Part shown: piece by piece, positions 1 to 5,754 of the stretch
Layout of the letters: each line of letters opens with the position of its first letter
Numbering within the stretch: the first letter of the stretch is position 1
Assembly: GCA_020846515.1 (NCBI GenBank)
Contig: JADLDX010000507.1
Coordinates: 1-5,796 of the forward strand
Reading direction: 5' to 3'
From: Pirellulaceae bacterium
Lineage (GTDB): Bacteria > Planctomycetota > Planctomycetia > Pirellulales > Pirellulaceae
Length of the DNA: 5,796 nucleotides
Notes under the pieces: generated by a model
Databases searched by the model: none
Told to the model about the DNA's origin: nothing
The model's input: the letters and a program-made list of their open reading frames with translations, nothing else
Program-made: the position numbers and the translations under genes

Positions 1-96
1 CCGCTCAGTCCGGCGATCAGCCGCATGGGGCAACGCATTGTCGACGCCGCCCAGCGTAGCGCCGAGCTCAAACAGACGGTATCGCTCGCGCCGTAA
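1..96 (+). CDS. C-terminal end of an unidentified protein (5' end outside window)
   Basis: Frame 1 is open from the window edge to a TAA at 94-96 and gives a 31-residue tail, PLSPAISRMGQ...TVSLAP. The stretch ISRMGQRIVDAAQRSAELKQ would form an amphipathic, probably surface or coiled helix, as expected at the end of a real protein. The high-GC third positions are also protein-like. No family can be named from so little sequence. It lies on the same strand as the beta-helix gene at 447 but about 350 bases upstream, so co-transcription is not implied. It could equally be a chance open frame; extending the sequence leftward would settle this. Confidence 0.45.
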   Translation, partial: PLSPAISRMGQRIVDAAQRSAELKQTVSLAP

Positions 97-345
97 CACC
101 GCGTACCGGCAACGACATCTGCACTGGCGAGCGATAGCTCCACTCTTTGGTCAACGCCCATATTCATCGGGCCTAGCCAATAGCCTAAACCTAAGGCAAC
201 CGCCCTACGTATTTGGTCGTGACATCAAACAAAAACACTTGATATATAAAGTAATTGCCAGGCCGCAGGGTGAGCACCAAACCACCCCCAGCTTCGCAGC
301 GGGTGGATCGACCAGTGCAGCGCCGTGTGGGAGGGCCTGAGCATC

Positions 346-354
346 TGCTATGAT
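346..354 (+). promoter_or_regulatory. Possible extended -10 promoter for the beta-helix gene
   Basis: TG-C-TATGAT matches the extended -10 pattern TGnTATAAT with one mismatch in the hexamer. The bases 17 nt upstream (TGTGGG, 326-331) are a poor -35, so the call rests on the extended -10 alone. It would give a leader of roughly 85 nt before the ATG at 447. A single short match like this can occur by chance. Confidence 0.25.
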
Positions 355-434
355 TATTGAACCAATCTGGCGTTCGCCCCGGTTTCCCAAACTCCGTACG
401 GCAAACAAGCCTGTCCGCACTAACCTCATAGTAC

Positions 435-439
435 AAAGG
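435..439 (+). promoter_or_regulatory. Shine-Dalgarno-like site of the beta-helix gene
   Basis: AAAGG lies 7 nt before the ATG at 447. It supports that ATG as the true start. This matters because the start decides that the protein has no N-terminal signal peptide. Confidence 0.5.
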
Positions 440-446
440 TCATCCG

Positions 447-1790
447 ATGTCGTTCTATGCAGAAGAATTCGGCGCTGAACCTGGCAAGGACTGTACGAAG
501 CAACTGCAAGCCGCCTGTGACGCGGCTGTGCGTGTAGGTGGCGAGCTGATACTCAAGCCGGGCACGTACCTGGCTAACATTGAGTTAAAAGATGTCCGCG
601 GGCTGGTGTTGCGTGGAAGTGGCCGCAATACCACGTTCATCCAAGGCGTCGCGCCACAAAAGCCGGCGCTGAGCATCAATGGCTTTTGGTATAGCCGCAT
701 TCAGGACATTGGCTTTTCGGTCTCTCAAGCGCTCACTGAGCGAGCTGTGTTGGAGATCGATGGCGGTCCGAAGCGTGGTGTGCAAGCCAACACGTTTGAT
801 AACATTGCCGTCGGAGGGCAAGGCTTAGGCGACGGCAAGCAATCGCGTTTTGCGGTTTCAATGTGTGCCTCGGGTGGCAATGGCGCTCAGGGCAGTGAGC
901 AATGCGTTATCAACTGTCATTTATCGGGCGCGTCGCAGGCCTGTTATTATCAGATGGGCTACAACGCGCTGAACAACCAATTCATTGGTGGGAATTTTCA
1001 AAACTACAGCCGGCACGGGATGCAGATCATCTTTGGCGGCATTCATGTGTTTGGAGTTGGTTTTCAATCGACCAAGGGCTTTGAGCAGATCGTCAATGAT
1101 GGCTGGGACATCGTGGCCGACTCGGGTGGGGTGGGCGACGCGATCATCGTGGCTGGTTGTCGCACGGAGTCGTTGCGGTTTTACAAAGGCGCTGGTCCTC
1201 AACCGCCGCAGATCATGTCCTGTTTACAGCGGCATGCCGTGACTGGTTGGTACAAGGGCCAGGCGTACAAGATCGGCCAGGCAGTCGCGGTCGACATGCC
1301 CGCCACGGCCCAGGCGCCGGCTAAGTGTTGGATTATGCGCTGTGCCATGGACCACACCAGCGACAAGGAGCCCAACTGGCTTTCGCCCGGTCCGCACTGG
1401 GCGCCATATACCTTTGCAGTGGTCGATATCTACACGGGCATCATCGACAACTGCAACTTTCAAGTTGGCGACATAATTCAGCGGGAAGACGCGCGCGATC
1501 TGGGCGTCCAAGTTTCGCAGGATTATGCTGTTCCAAGCCATATCAAGCATGTCTTTGTCGATGCCACGGCTGGCCCGGTGAAGATTGTGTTGCCTTGGGC
1601 ATCGGAGTTACCGCAAGGATCGGAGATTTTGATTGTTAAAGGCGACTCATCCGCCAACCCTGTCGCGGTCCACAGCGCTTATTACGACAACACCGATCAA
1701 CACGTTCTAGCGTTAACCCTGAAGAATCGTGTACTCAGAGTGAAAGCGCTAGGTGGCGGCGGCTTGGCGCGGCGTTTCTATCGAGTGTGA
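447..1790 (+). CDS. Right-handed beta-helix (Pectate_lyase_3-like) protein with embedded aromatic module and tail-fibre-like C-terminus
   Basis: The 447-residue product opens with the classic first-rung pattern of the pectate-lyase-3/tailspike superfamily: FGA (8-10), a Thr (17), LQAACDAA (20-27), GGELILKPGTYL (31-42), then short rungs such as LVLRGSGRNT (53-62) and IQDIGFSV (85-92). Further rungs run to about 260. Residues 266-322 form a compact insert (W268, Y274, G277, V280, C294, W295, HTS 303-305, P309, W311, HW 317-318) that resembles carbohydrate-binding modules of the CBM5/12 type. Rung-like sequence resumes at 323-360. Residues 366-447 resemble the beta-rich end domain of phage tail fibres (VDATAGP, VLP, KGDSSANPV). 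No signal peptide is visible and no catalytic site can be assigned. It could be a glycan lyase or hydrolase, or a purely binding or structural fibre. An AAAGG site supports the start. It converges with the minus-strand cluster 30 bases away. Confidence 0.85.
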   Translation: MSFYAEEFGAEPGKDCTKQLQAACDAAVRVGGELILKPGTYLANIELKDVRGLVLRGSGRNTTFIQGVAPQKPALSINGFWYSRIQDIGFSVSQALTERAVLEIDGGPKRGVQANTFDNIAVGGQGLGDGKQSRFAVSMCASGGNGAQGSEQCVINCHLSGASQACYYQMGYNALNNQFIGGNFQNYSRHGMQIIFGGIHVFGVGFQSTKGFEQIVNDGWDIVADSGGVGDAIIVAGCRTESLRFYKGAGPQPPQIMSCLQRHAVTGWYKGQAYKIGQAVAVDMPATAQAPAKCWIMRCAMDHTSDKEPNWLSPGPHWAPYTFAVVDIYTGIIDNCNFQVGDIIQREDARDLGVQVSQDYAVPSHIKHVFVDATAGPVKIVLPWASELPQGSEILIVKGDSSANPVAVHSAYYDNTDQHVLALTLKNRVLRVKALGGGGLARRFYRV

Positions 1791-1820
1791 GAGAATCAGA
1801 GCGCTAGTCTCTTGTAATTG

Positions 1821-2381
1821 CTACTTGATCCTTAGAAGTTTCGAGCATAAAAACGCATCTTTCGAAAAGGGCTCTCCAAAAGGGATATCATCTGGGCCTT
1901 CGGCGCGGTATTGCACACACAACAAATAAGTGCCCGGTGATTTCGGTTGGACAATCTTACACCGCCAGACCATCTCATTCTTCTCAAGTCGCACAAGGCA
2001 GTGAGAAAGCTGCACAGCTTTGTATCCAGGGGAAAACCAAGATCGGCGTAGCACACTGACAAGTATTTCACAAGTTGGACCTGTAGCCTTCTTAGGCCGC
2101 GCAAACTTCAATGGCCTTCGTTGGGGTACGTTCCACGAATTTGAGTCCAATCGTACGCGTCCACTCACTTCATCTATTTCGCCACAGCTGGACTCTAGTT
2201 TATGGATGGCATAGGTGTCTTTATCGTTCAAACTTAGAGATACAAATATCTCGTTATGGTCAAGATTAGGGACTTGCGGCGGTTGTGCCTCGCCCAGAAA
2301 GTACCAGTCAACGTTAAGTATACAGACAATAGCGGTCAGCATTCCCAAGGACATGACGACCGGTAACGCTTTCCTCGTCAT
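1821..2381 (-). CDS. Membrane-anchored cysteine-rich protein of unknown function, coupled to the DUF1559 gene
   Basis: The 186-residue product has a basic N-terminus (MTRK), one hydrophobic helix (about residues 6-23) and a largely polar remainder. This is the layout of a signal anchor or an uncleaved signal peptide, so the bulk should lie outside the cytoplasm. That part holds six cysteines (66, 104, 128, 141, 155, 179), which could pair as disulfides. Its C-terminal half (about 100-186) alternates hydrophobic and polar residues, with a PGTYLLCVQY stretch (149-158) typical of an Ig- or carboxypeptidase-regulatory-like beta-sandwich edge; the fold is my inference. The ATG overlaps the stop of the DUF1559 gene by four bases (ATGA), so translation is probably coupled. 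I do not recognise a named family. Similar small exported proteins are often found beside DUF1559 genes in planctomycetes. Confidence 0.8.
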   Translation of the reverse strand: MTRKALPVVMSLGMLTAIVCILNVDWYFLGEAQPPQVPNLDHNEIFVSLSLNDKDTYAIHKLESSCGEIDEVSGRVRLDSNSWNVPQRRPLKFARPKKATGPTCEILVSVLRRSWFSPGYKAVQLSHCLVRLEKNEMVWRCKIVQPKSPGTYLLCVQYRAEGPDDIPFGEPFSKDAFLCSKLLRIK

Positions 2382-3202
2382 TCGATATCGCCAGAAATGC
2401 TGCCAAGCTCACGCCAAGTGTTGTGATCAATATGTTCTTCGACGAAGCGGACACTGCCATCAAGCATTAGCAAGTTCACGCCTCCGGCGTGATAACTAGA
2501 CGGAGGAGTAGTTAAACCGAAGACTATGCTTTCGTTTGGGTCCCAAAGATGGTCAAAGAACACATCGTTACGCAATCGCATTGCTGTTTTGGGTGTGCCT
2601 TTCTTTAACTCGAACAGTCCGTTTTTGTTTGCATTCTCGAGGTAGTTATACAACGCGAGTTCCTCTCCTCCTTGGAAATTCGCTCGTTGCGTTGATTTCA
2701 ACACATCTTTACTTCTATTCATTTCCGAAATATAGGCGGTGTTGGAAAGGCCATCTGTGACGTCAGATAATTTGCGACAGTTGAAATGCCAGCCGGGATT
2801 CTCTGAAATAACCACGCCATTCGGAGGCCAGATTGAACTGCCGAAGTCTGGTATGTAACTGGTAAACTCCGGTCGGGTTGCCAGTACATCGTCCGGACAG
2901 CGTATCATCGGTGGCCCAGCGTCAAACCACTCTGGTCGCTCACCTCTGTTCGAAACTTCCATTTCGGGAGCAATATCCCACCATAGATAATAATCCCACG
3001 GCAAATGATTTTCCCGCGAATAGAAGTTTGCTACTGCGACTCCAATTTGATGCAAATTACTCTGACACTGAAGCTTCCTTGCCGCAGTACGCGTCGCCTG
3101 CACTGCGGGCAGCGCGAGTGAAATAAGGACAATTAACGTGCACGTCACCACTAGCAGCTCGACTAGTGTGAGCCCCCTGCAGTTTTTGCGTAACATATCC
3201 AT
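2378..3202 (-). CDS. DUF1559 family protein with prepilin-type N-terminus (type II secretion pseudopilin-like)
   Basis: The 274-residue product begins with a short basic leader and the class III prepilin signal G10|LTLVELLVV. Cleavage is expected after Gly10, with Glu15 at +5, and a hydrophobic helix follows to about residue 33. The family's blocks then appear in order: CQSNLHQIGVAVANFY (46-61), DVTDGLSNTAYISE (147-160), and HAGGVNLLMLDGSVRF (238-253), which is the H-x9-DG motif (His238, Asp248-Gly249). The length is a little short for the family, usually around 300 residues or more. Such proteins are massively expanded in planctomycetes and are thought to form pseudopilin-like, envelope-associated structures; the exact role is unknown. 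The start is ATG at 3202, and an in-frame ATG two codons later is an alternative; no strong ribosome site is visible. The truncated gene ends 14 bases upstream, and the cysteine-rich partner overlaps the 3' end. Confidence 0.95.
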   Translation of the reverse strand: MDMLRKNCRGLTLVELLVVTCTLIVLISLALPAVQATRTAARKLQCQSNLHQIGVAVANFYSRENHLPWDYYLWWDIAPEMEVSNRGERPEWFDAGPPMIRCPDDVLATRPEFTSYIPDFGSSIWPPNGVVISENPGWHFNCRKLSDVTDGLSNTAYISEMNRSKDVLKSTQRANFQGGEELALYNYLENANKNGLFELKKGTPKTAMRLRNDVFFDHLWDPNESIVFGLTTPPSSYHAGGVNLLMLDGSVRFVEEHIDHNTWRELGSISGDIE

Positions 3203-3216
3203 TGTCCGATTCTCGC

Positions 3217-3450
3217 CTAGAAAACGTCGTCGACGAATACAACTTCGCCCCCACCTTTATTAATGTCATTGTCACTTACAATAAACTCACCATCAACCCA
3301 GTTGGCTTCTACGGAGCCTGCTGAGGTGTTCTTGGGAAATCTCTTCAAAATTACGTCGTAGGGCGCATCGACTATCGCATCGAATTCGTATGTGGCCCAT
3401 GTCTCTTTGCCCTCTCGCATCAGGGCCGGTTTCAGTTGATTGTATAAACG
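3217..3450 (-). pseudogene. 5'-truncated gene remnant upstream of the DUF1559 gene
   Basis: The frame reads RLYNQLKPALMREGK, then protein-like sequence (TYEFDAIVDAPYDVILKRF, VDGEFIVSDND, GGGEVVFVDDVF), and stops at 3217-3219, only 14 bases before the DUF1559 start. Composition and spacing suggest the genuine C-terminus of a larger operon gene. Going upstream, the frame runs straight into the repeat element and meets its TGA (3454-3456) one codon after the junction. The N-terminal part is therefore missing. An internal ATG at 3420 could still yield a 67-residue product, MREGKETWATYE onward, but no good ribosome site precedes it. No family is recognisable. The alternative is that this is an intact short gene that merely abuts the element. 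Confidence 0.6.
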
Positions 3451-3472
3451 GGGTCAGGTCTGGGTCAGGTCT
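3451..3472 (+). repeat. Perfect 11-bp tandem direct repeat at the element's left end
   Basis: GGGTCAGGTCT is present twice with no spacer (3451-3461, 3462-3472). The second copy runs into the CATTTT that completes the inverted-repeat arm. The duplication could reflect two nested element ends or a replication slip. Confidence 0.8.
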
Positions 3473-3618
3473 CATTTTCATGATCCAGCGAGCGTCAACG
3501 CGACGCTTCGCGACCGTCAACTCCTGGCTGGTAAAGTTCAAGAGCATCGCAGATCAACTTGGGCTAGTCTGGACCAGTACACATCTTCTCGTTTACGGCC
3601 GGTAAATGAGATCTGACC
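3451..3618. mobile_element. Small inverted-repeat element (MITE- or REP-like), about 168 bp
   Basis: GGTCAGGTCTCATTT (3463-3477) is mirrored by AAATGAGATCTGACC (3604-3618), whose complement differs at one base, giving 14 of 15 matching inverted ends. The left end carries an extra copy, so GGGTCAGGTCT occurs twice head to tail (3451-3461 and 3462-3472). The interior has no transposase; its longest open frames are short and unconvincing. A small GC-rich stem (GCGTC...GACGC, 3492-3506) lies inside. From memory, 'gggtcaggtct' type ends are common around REP-associated Y1 transposase loci in several phyla, but this is unchecked. No target-site duplication is obvious. The left edge coincides with the break in the upstream operon gene. 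Confidence 0.55.
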
Positions 3619-3635
3619 ACGTTGTTTAGATAAGC

Positions 3636-3663
3636 CCTCCGTCGGCCTTGTGCCGGTCGGAGG
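3636..3663. repeat. Intergenic imperfect hairpin
   Basis: CCTCCG (3636-3641) pairs with CGGAGG (3658-3663). A small internal loop follows, then CGGC/GCCG pairing around a CTTGT loop. No T-run follows on either strand, so this is not a canonical terminator. It may be a family of dispersed intergenic repeats or a transcript-stabilising stem. It lies 18 bases beyond the inverted-repeat element. Confidence 0.45.
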
Positions 3664-3767
3664 CACGACTGGCGGCTACCACGCGCAGCCCACCACCCCA
3701 GTCTTCTACGGCTTGTGTGCAGCATTTAATAAAAATCAAGAGTTCCGCATACAGTCATGACCCGTCA

Positions 3768-3977
3768 TCAAGATGTCAGCCGTAAGAGTCTGGCTACCTC
3801 CACCATCTCCAACTCCGCCTCCAACAGCCGCTTGAACCTATCCATCACCGCTTCGACCGCTTGCTCCTCGGTATAGTGCTCGCCGATCCACTGGTCGTTG
3901 GCGAAGGCTTCCAGGAGGGCGGCGAGGCCATGTTTGTCGGTGCCGTGGTGGTGGGCGGTGAAGTGGCGGTTGGTCAT
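3768..3977 (-). CDS. Hypothetical 69-residue protein
   Basis: The frame MTNRHFTAHHHGTDKHG... contains a histidine-rich start (H5, H9-H11, H16). A probable helical body follows, AALLEAFANDQW (19-30), then EEQAVEAVMDRFKRLLEAELEMVEVARLL (37-65), which is amphipathic and rich in Ala, Glu and Leu as in real small proteins. There is no signal peptide or membrane segment, so it should be cytoplasmic. An in-frame TGA lies three codons upstream (3987-3989), fixing the ATG at 3977 as the first possible start. The preceding GGGG, 4 nt from the ATG, is a weak ribosome site. No family is recognised and no operon partner is obvious. The cluster of histidines could bind a metal, but nothing else supports that. 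A chance frame cannot be excluded. Confidence 0.5.
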   Translation of the reverse strand: MTNRHFTAHHHGTDKHGLAALLEAFANDQWIGEHYTEEQAVEAVMDRFKRLLEAELEMVEVARLLRLTS

Positions 3978-4162
3978 TTGGCCCCGTCAGTTCCGCTGGA
4001 TTCCGATTTCGCATTGGTTGACTAAGGGATTCGCCGTTGCTGTGGAATCTGATCGCAGCACGCCGCACGATTCGATGAAGAATCGATGAATAACGCTTTC
4101 GACCTGAATGGAAATCCGCAAAACTGTGCCGTTGCTTTCGCATGTCGTGTAGGTCGTGCTTG

Positions 4163-4181
4163 GCAATCGGAGGTCGATTGC
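4163..4181 (-). terminator. Perfect 7-bp hairpin downstream of the membrane-protein gene
   Basis: GCAATCG (4163-4169) pairs perfectly with CGATTGC (4175-4181) around a 5-nt loop. On the minus strand it begins 21 bases past the stop codon of the 450-residue membrane protein, where a terminator or 3'-end stabilising stem would lie. No U-run follows, so it is not a canonical intrinsic terminator. Confidence 0.35.
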
Positions 4182-4202
4182 GTCCGTGACACCGCCCACA
4201 GG

Positions 4203-5555
4203 CTACACACTTGTCGCATCGATGTAATCATGGGCTGACTGCCTCGGTGTTTGGCTGGTTTTTCTGGCCCGAGCACATATACCCAGGACCGCCACCAGAA
4301 AGACTGAATGGAGTGTGTATTTGAAAAATGGGTCCATCCCTTCGGGACTCGGTGCCAGGAAGCCCATCAGTGTTTGAGCTGTTAATGCCCCACAGGCAAG
4401 ACCTGTTGTTTGATGTAAGCCCCAAGTGGGAGAGCGAGCAAACCACATCACACAAGCCGATACCGTCGAGATCACTGCACACATCCAAGCAGTTCCAGCC
4501 CAATTCGGCGATGCGAACGCGTCAGCGACGAGGCCGAGCAGTCCCACAATAAAGGTCTCCATCCAGCCCGGAGTCCACCTTCGGAAACGCAGTGTAATCG
4601 GTCGGCCAAATGGACTGAAGGCGATCACCACCAGCCCCGCCGCGACTGCGGTGACGGAGGCCAATTGGGAGTTAGTAGGGATAAATCCATAACGCTCGCG
4701 CCCATCCAGATGTACGAGCCACGCGACAACGAAGAACAGCATGGCAAGCAGCAGAATACTCCTCCATCGAAGAAGCGGTTGACCGCGCAATTCGGGAACC
4801 AAGCCATCCAGAAGTGCTAGCGGCGTACCGATGCTCATCACGATGTGTCCGAGGACCCAAAGCACCATAGGATATACACTCCATCCTAGAGCGGGTATCA
4901 GTGTCGGGAGCCTCAAATCACTCCAGTAGGCAATGTCGCTACGTTGCTCGCCCCACATTGCGAGATCGATAACGCCGGGCATGAGAATTCCGAATGCCCC
5001 GGCCAAGAGTAGAATACCAACCCAGCCTCGCCCCGTCCGAACTGCAGCTTCGCGTATGAGCAACGCCGCCCCACCGTATAGTGGCGCGAAGAAGATCAGT
5101 ATGAACGGAAGCGAAACCGCATCGAACGACATGTAGGCCTGCAAGAATTCGGCGCAGATCGGTGAACCGAGCAAGACTCCGGCGATGGAAAGGAGTCTTC
5201 GCTTCTGCCACGACGCTCCGACTTGCCGCCACACATAAACCGTTCCCAAGATCGTAGCAATCAGCAACCCAATCAGTTGAATCCAACGTCCGACGGCTAC
5301 TCCATAACCACTGTGACCGGCGAGAACGCCTAGGCCGTCGTTCGTGAGAATTCCGGTAGCGATGTACAACGCGATGACAGCTGCGACCAGGGGCGGCCAA
5401 TGCCATCGCATAACGGCCACTACACCCGCGACCATCGGTAGAACAAGTATTCCCGGCGGGATCACTGTGCGAAACTCAAAACCCGACGCCCAGACGATGC
5501 CAATGCCAAGCGTAGCGGTGAGGAGACCAGCGACGATGTTCCACCTCGATGACAT
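4203..5555 (-). CDS. Polytopic integral membrane protein of unassigned family
   Basis: The 450-residue product is dominated by about 13 hydrophobic segments, near residues 6-24, 32-49, 54-70, 91-109, 121-138, 147-167, 178-197, 218-248 (possibly two), 265-282, 298-314, 333-348, 355-371, 383-400 and 412-428, with a polar C-terminal tail. Its distinctive middle part has CAEFLQAY (134-141), then APLYGGAALLIREAAVRTGRGW (157-178), then a PGVIDLAMWG stretch (193-202); this looks like the conserved core. The first four helices (about 1-110) could be a separate module fused in front. From memory, similar membrane proteins are frequent in actinobacteria and lack a known function; a charged Arg-Glu pair inside the core (168-169) hints at a transport or enzymatic site, but this is speculative. 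The ATG at 5555 is the only in-frame ATG near the start; no clear ribosome site precedes it. Confidence 0.85.
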   Translation of the reverse strand: MSSRWNIVAGLLTATLGIGIVWASGFEFRTVIPPGILVLPMVAGVVAVMRWHWPPLVAAVIALYIATGILTNDGLGVLAGHSGYGVAVGRWIQLIGLLIATILGTVYVWRQVGASWQKRRLLSIAGVLLGSPICAEFLQAYMSFDAVSLPFILIFFAPLYGGAALLIREAAVRTGRGWVGILLLAGAFGILMPGVIDLAMWGEQRSDIAYWSDLRLPTLIPALGWSVYPMVLWVLGHIVMSIGTPLALLDGLVPELRGQPLLRWRSILLLAMLFFVVAWLVHLDGRERYGFIPTNSQLASVTAVAAGLVVIAFSPFGRPITLRFRRWTPGWMETFIVGLLGLVADAFASPNWAGTAWMCAVISTVSACVMWFARSPTWGLHQTTGLACGALTAQTLMGFLAPSPEGMDPFFKYTLHSVFLVAVLGICARARKTSQTPRQSAHDYIDATSV

Positions 5556-5569
5556 GCATGGTCCCAGGT

Positions 5570-5692
5570 CTACGTCCTCTGCTGAATAGCCGCAAGGTTG
5601 GCTTCATCACGCCCGCGCAATTCGACAATCAGCCATCTGACCGCTGTGGCTCCCAGCTGCCATAGGGCTAAGATCACAGTAGTGGCAACCAA
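5570..5692 (-). CDS. Possible small single-helix membrane protein (non-ATG start) or 3' gene remnant
   Basis: Just upstream of the membrane-protein gene a minus-strand frame reads LVATTVILALWQLGATA, then VRWLIVELRGRDEANLAAIQQRT, and stops at TAG (5570-5572), 14 bases before the ATG at 5555. The shape is one hydrophobic helix followed by a charged, helical tail, as in small membrane proteins, and the spacing fits an operon. There is no in-frame ATG. A TTG at 5692 gives 40 residues and a GTG at 5677 gives 35; neither has a ribosome site. Further upstream the frame is closed by a TGA inside the divergent promoter region. It may be the end of an older gene cut off when the neighbouring toxin-antitoxin locus arrived, or chance. 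Confidence 0.3.
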   Translation of the reverse strand: MVATTVILALWQLGATAVRWLIVELRGRDEANLAAIQQRT

Positions 5693-5703
5693 ATGGATGC
5701 AAA

Positions 5704-5732
5704 TTGACTTGTACGGAAATATGCCGTACACT
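5704..5732 (+). promoter_or_regulatory. Sigma-70-like promoter of the antitoxin-like gene
   Basis: TTGACT (5704-5709) matches the -35 consensus at five of six bases. TACACT (5727-5732) matches the -10 at four of six, with an ideal 17-base spacer. Transcription would start near 5739, giving a leader of about 15 nt before the ATG at 5755. Confidence 0.65.
5710..5730. promoter_or_regulatory. Palindromic operator between -35 and -10
   Basis: TGTACGG (5710-5716) and CCGTACA (5724-5730) are perfect 7-bp inverted arms around a 7-base spacer, filling the gap between the promoter boxes and overlapping the -10. A dimeric repressor bound here would block RNA polymerase. This is the arrangement expected for autoregulation by a ribbon-helix-helix antitoxin such as the one apparently encoded just downstream. 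Confidence 0.65.
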
Positions 5733-5742
5733 TGAGCGAATC

Positions 5743-5748
5743 AAGGAG
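5743..5748 (+). promoter_or_regulatory. Strong Shine-Dalgarno site of the antitoxin-like gene
   Basis: AAGGAG lies 6 nt before the ATG at 5755. It is the best ribosome site in the window and fixes the start of the gene that runs off the right edge. Confidence 0.7.
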
Positions 5749-5754
5749 CAAATA

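Larger units (their letters stand above)
97..446. other. Non-coding stretch between the left-edge gene and the beta-helix gene
   Basis: No convincing gene is seen on either strand; the short open frames here have arginine- and proline-rich, shadow-like composition. The right half holds a possible extended -10 promoter (346-354). There is also a GC-rich hairpin at about 282-306, with arms CCACCC and GGGTGG and an inner GC/GC pair; no T-run follows it, so it is not a clear intrinsic terminator. Nothing else is recognisable. Confidence 0.5.

Noticed and set aside
38..340. Plus-strand 100-codon ORF overlapping the left-edge gene end
   Set aside because: Arg/Ser/Pro-rich shadow composition, overlaps the better frame at 1-96, and has no ribosome site.
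1790..1812. Possible bidirectional terminator between the convergent genes (AGAGA...TCTCT)
   Set aside because: The stem is only 5 bp with a 13-base loop and no T-run on either side, too weak to call.
3293..3547. Minus-strand 84-codon ORF across the repeat element
   Set aside because: It runs through the element and then out of frame over the truncated gene, whose own frame is clearly more protein-like.
4068..4090. Small hairpin CGATTC/GAATCG and 8-bp direct repeat TCGATGAA
   Set aside because: Short, with no T-run or recognisable neighbour; expected by chance in a few hundred bases.
3987..4199. Minus-strand 70-codon ORF starting right after the stop of the large membrane protein
   Set aside because: Its composition (scattered Ser, Thr, Ile, Arg and Cys without clear blocks) is not protein-like, the likely 3' hairpin at 4163-4181 lies inside it, and no ribosome site is visible. 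It is more likely an untranslated spacer.
5344..5589. Plus-strand 81-codon ORF opposite the start of the membrane protein
   Set aside because: It is antisense to a strongly supported hydrophobic coding region; Thr/Pro/Arg-rich composition is what the reverse of membrane codons gives.
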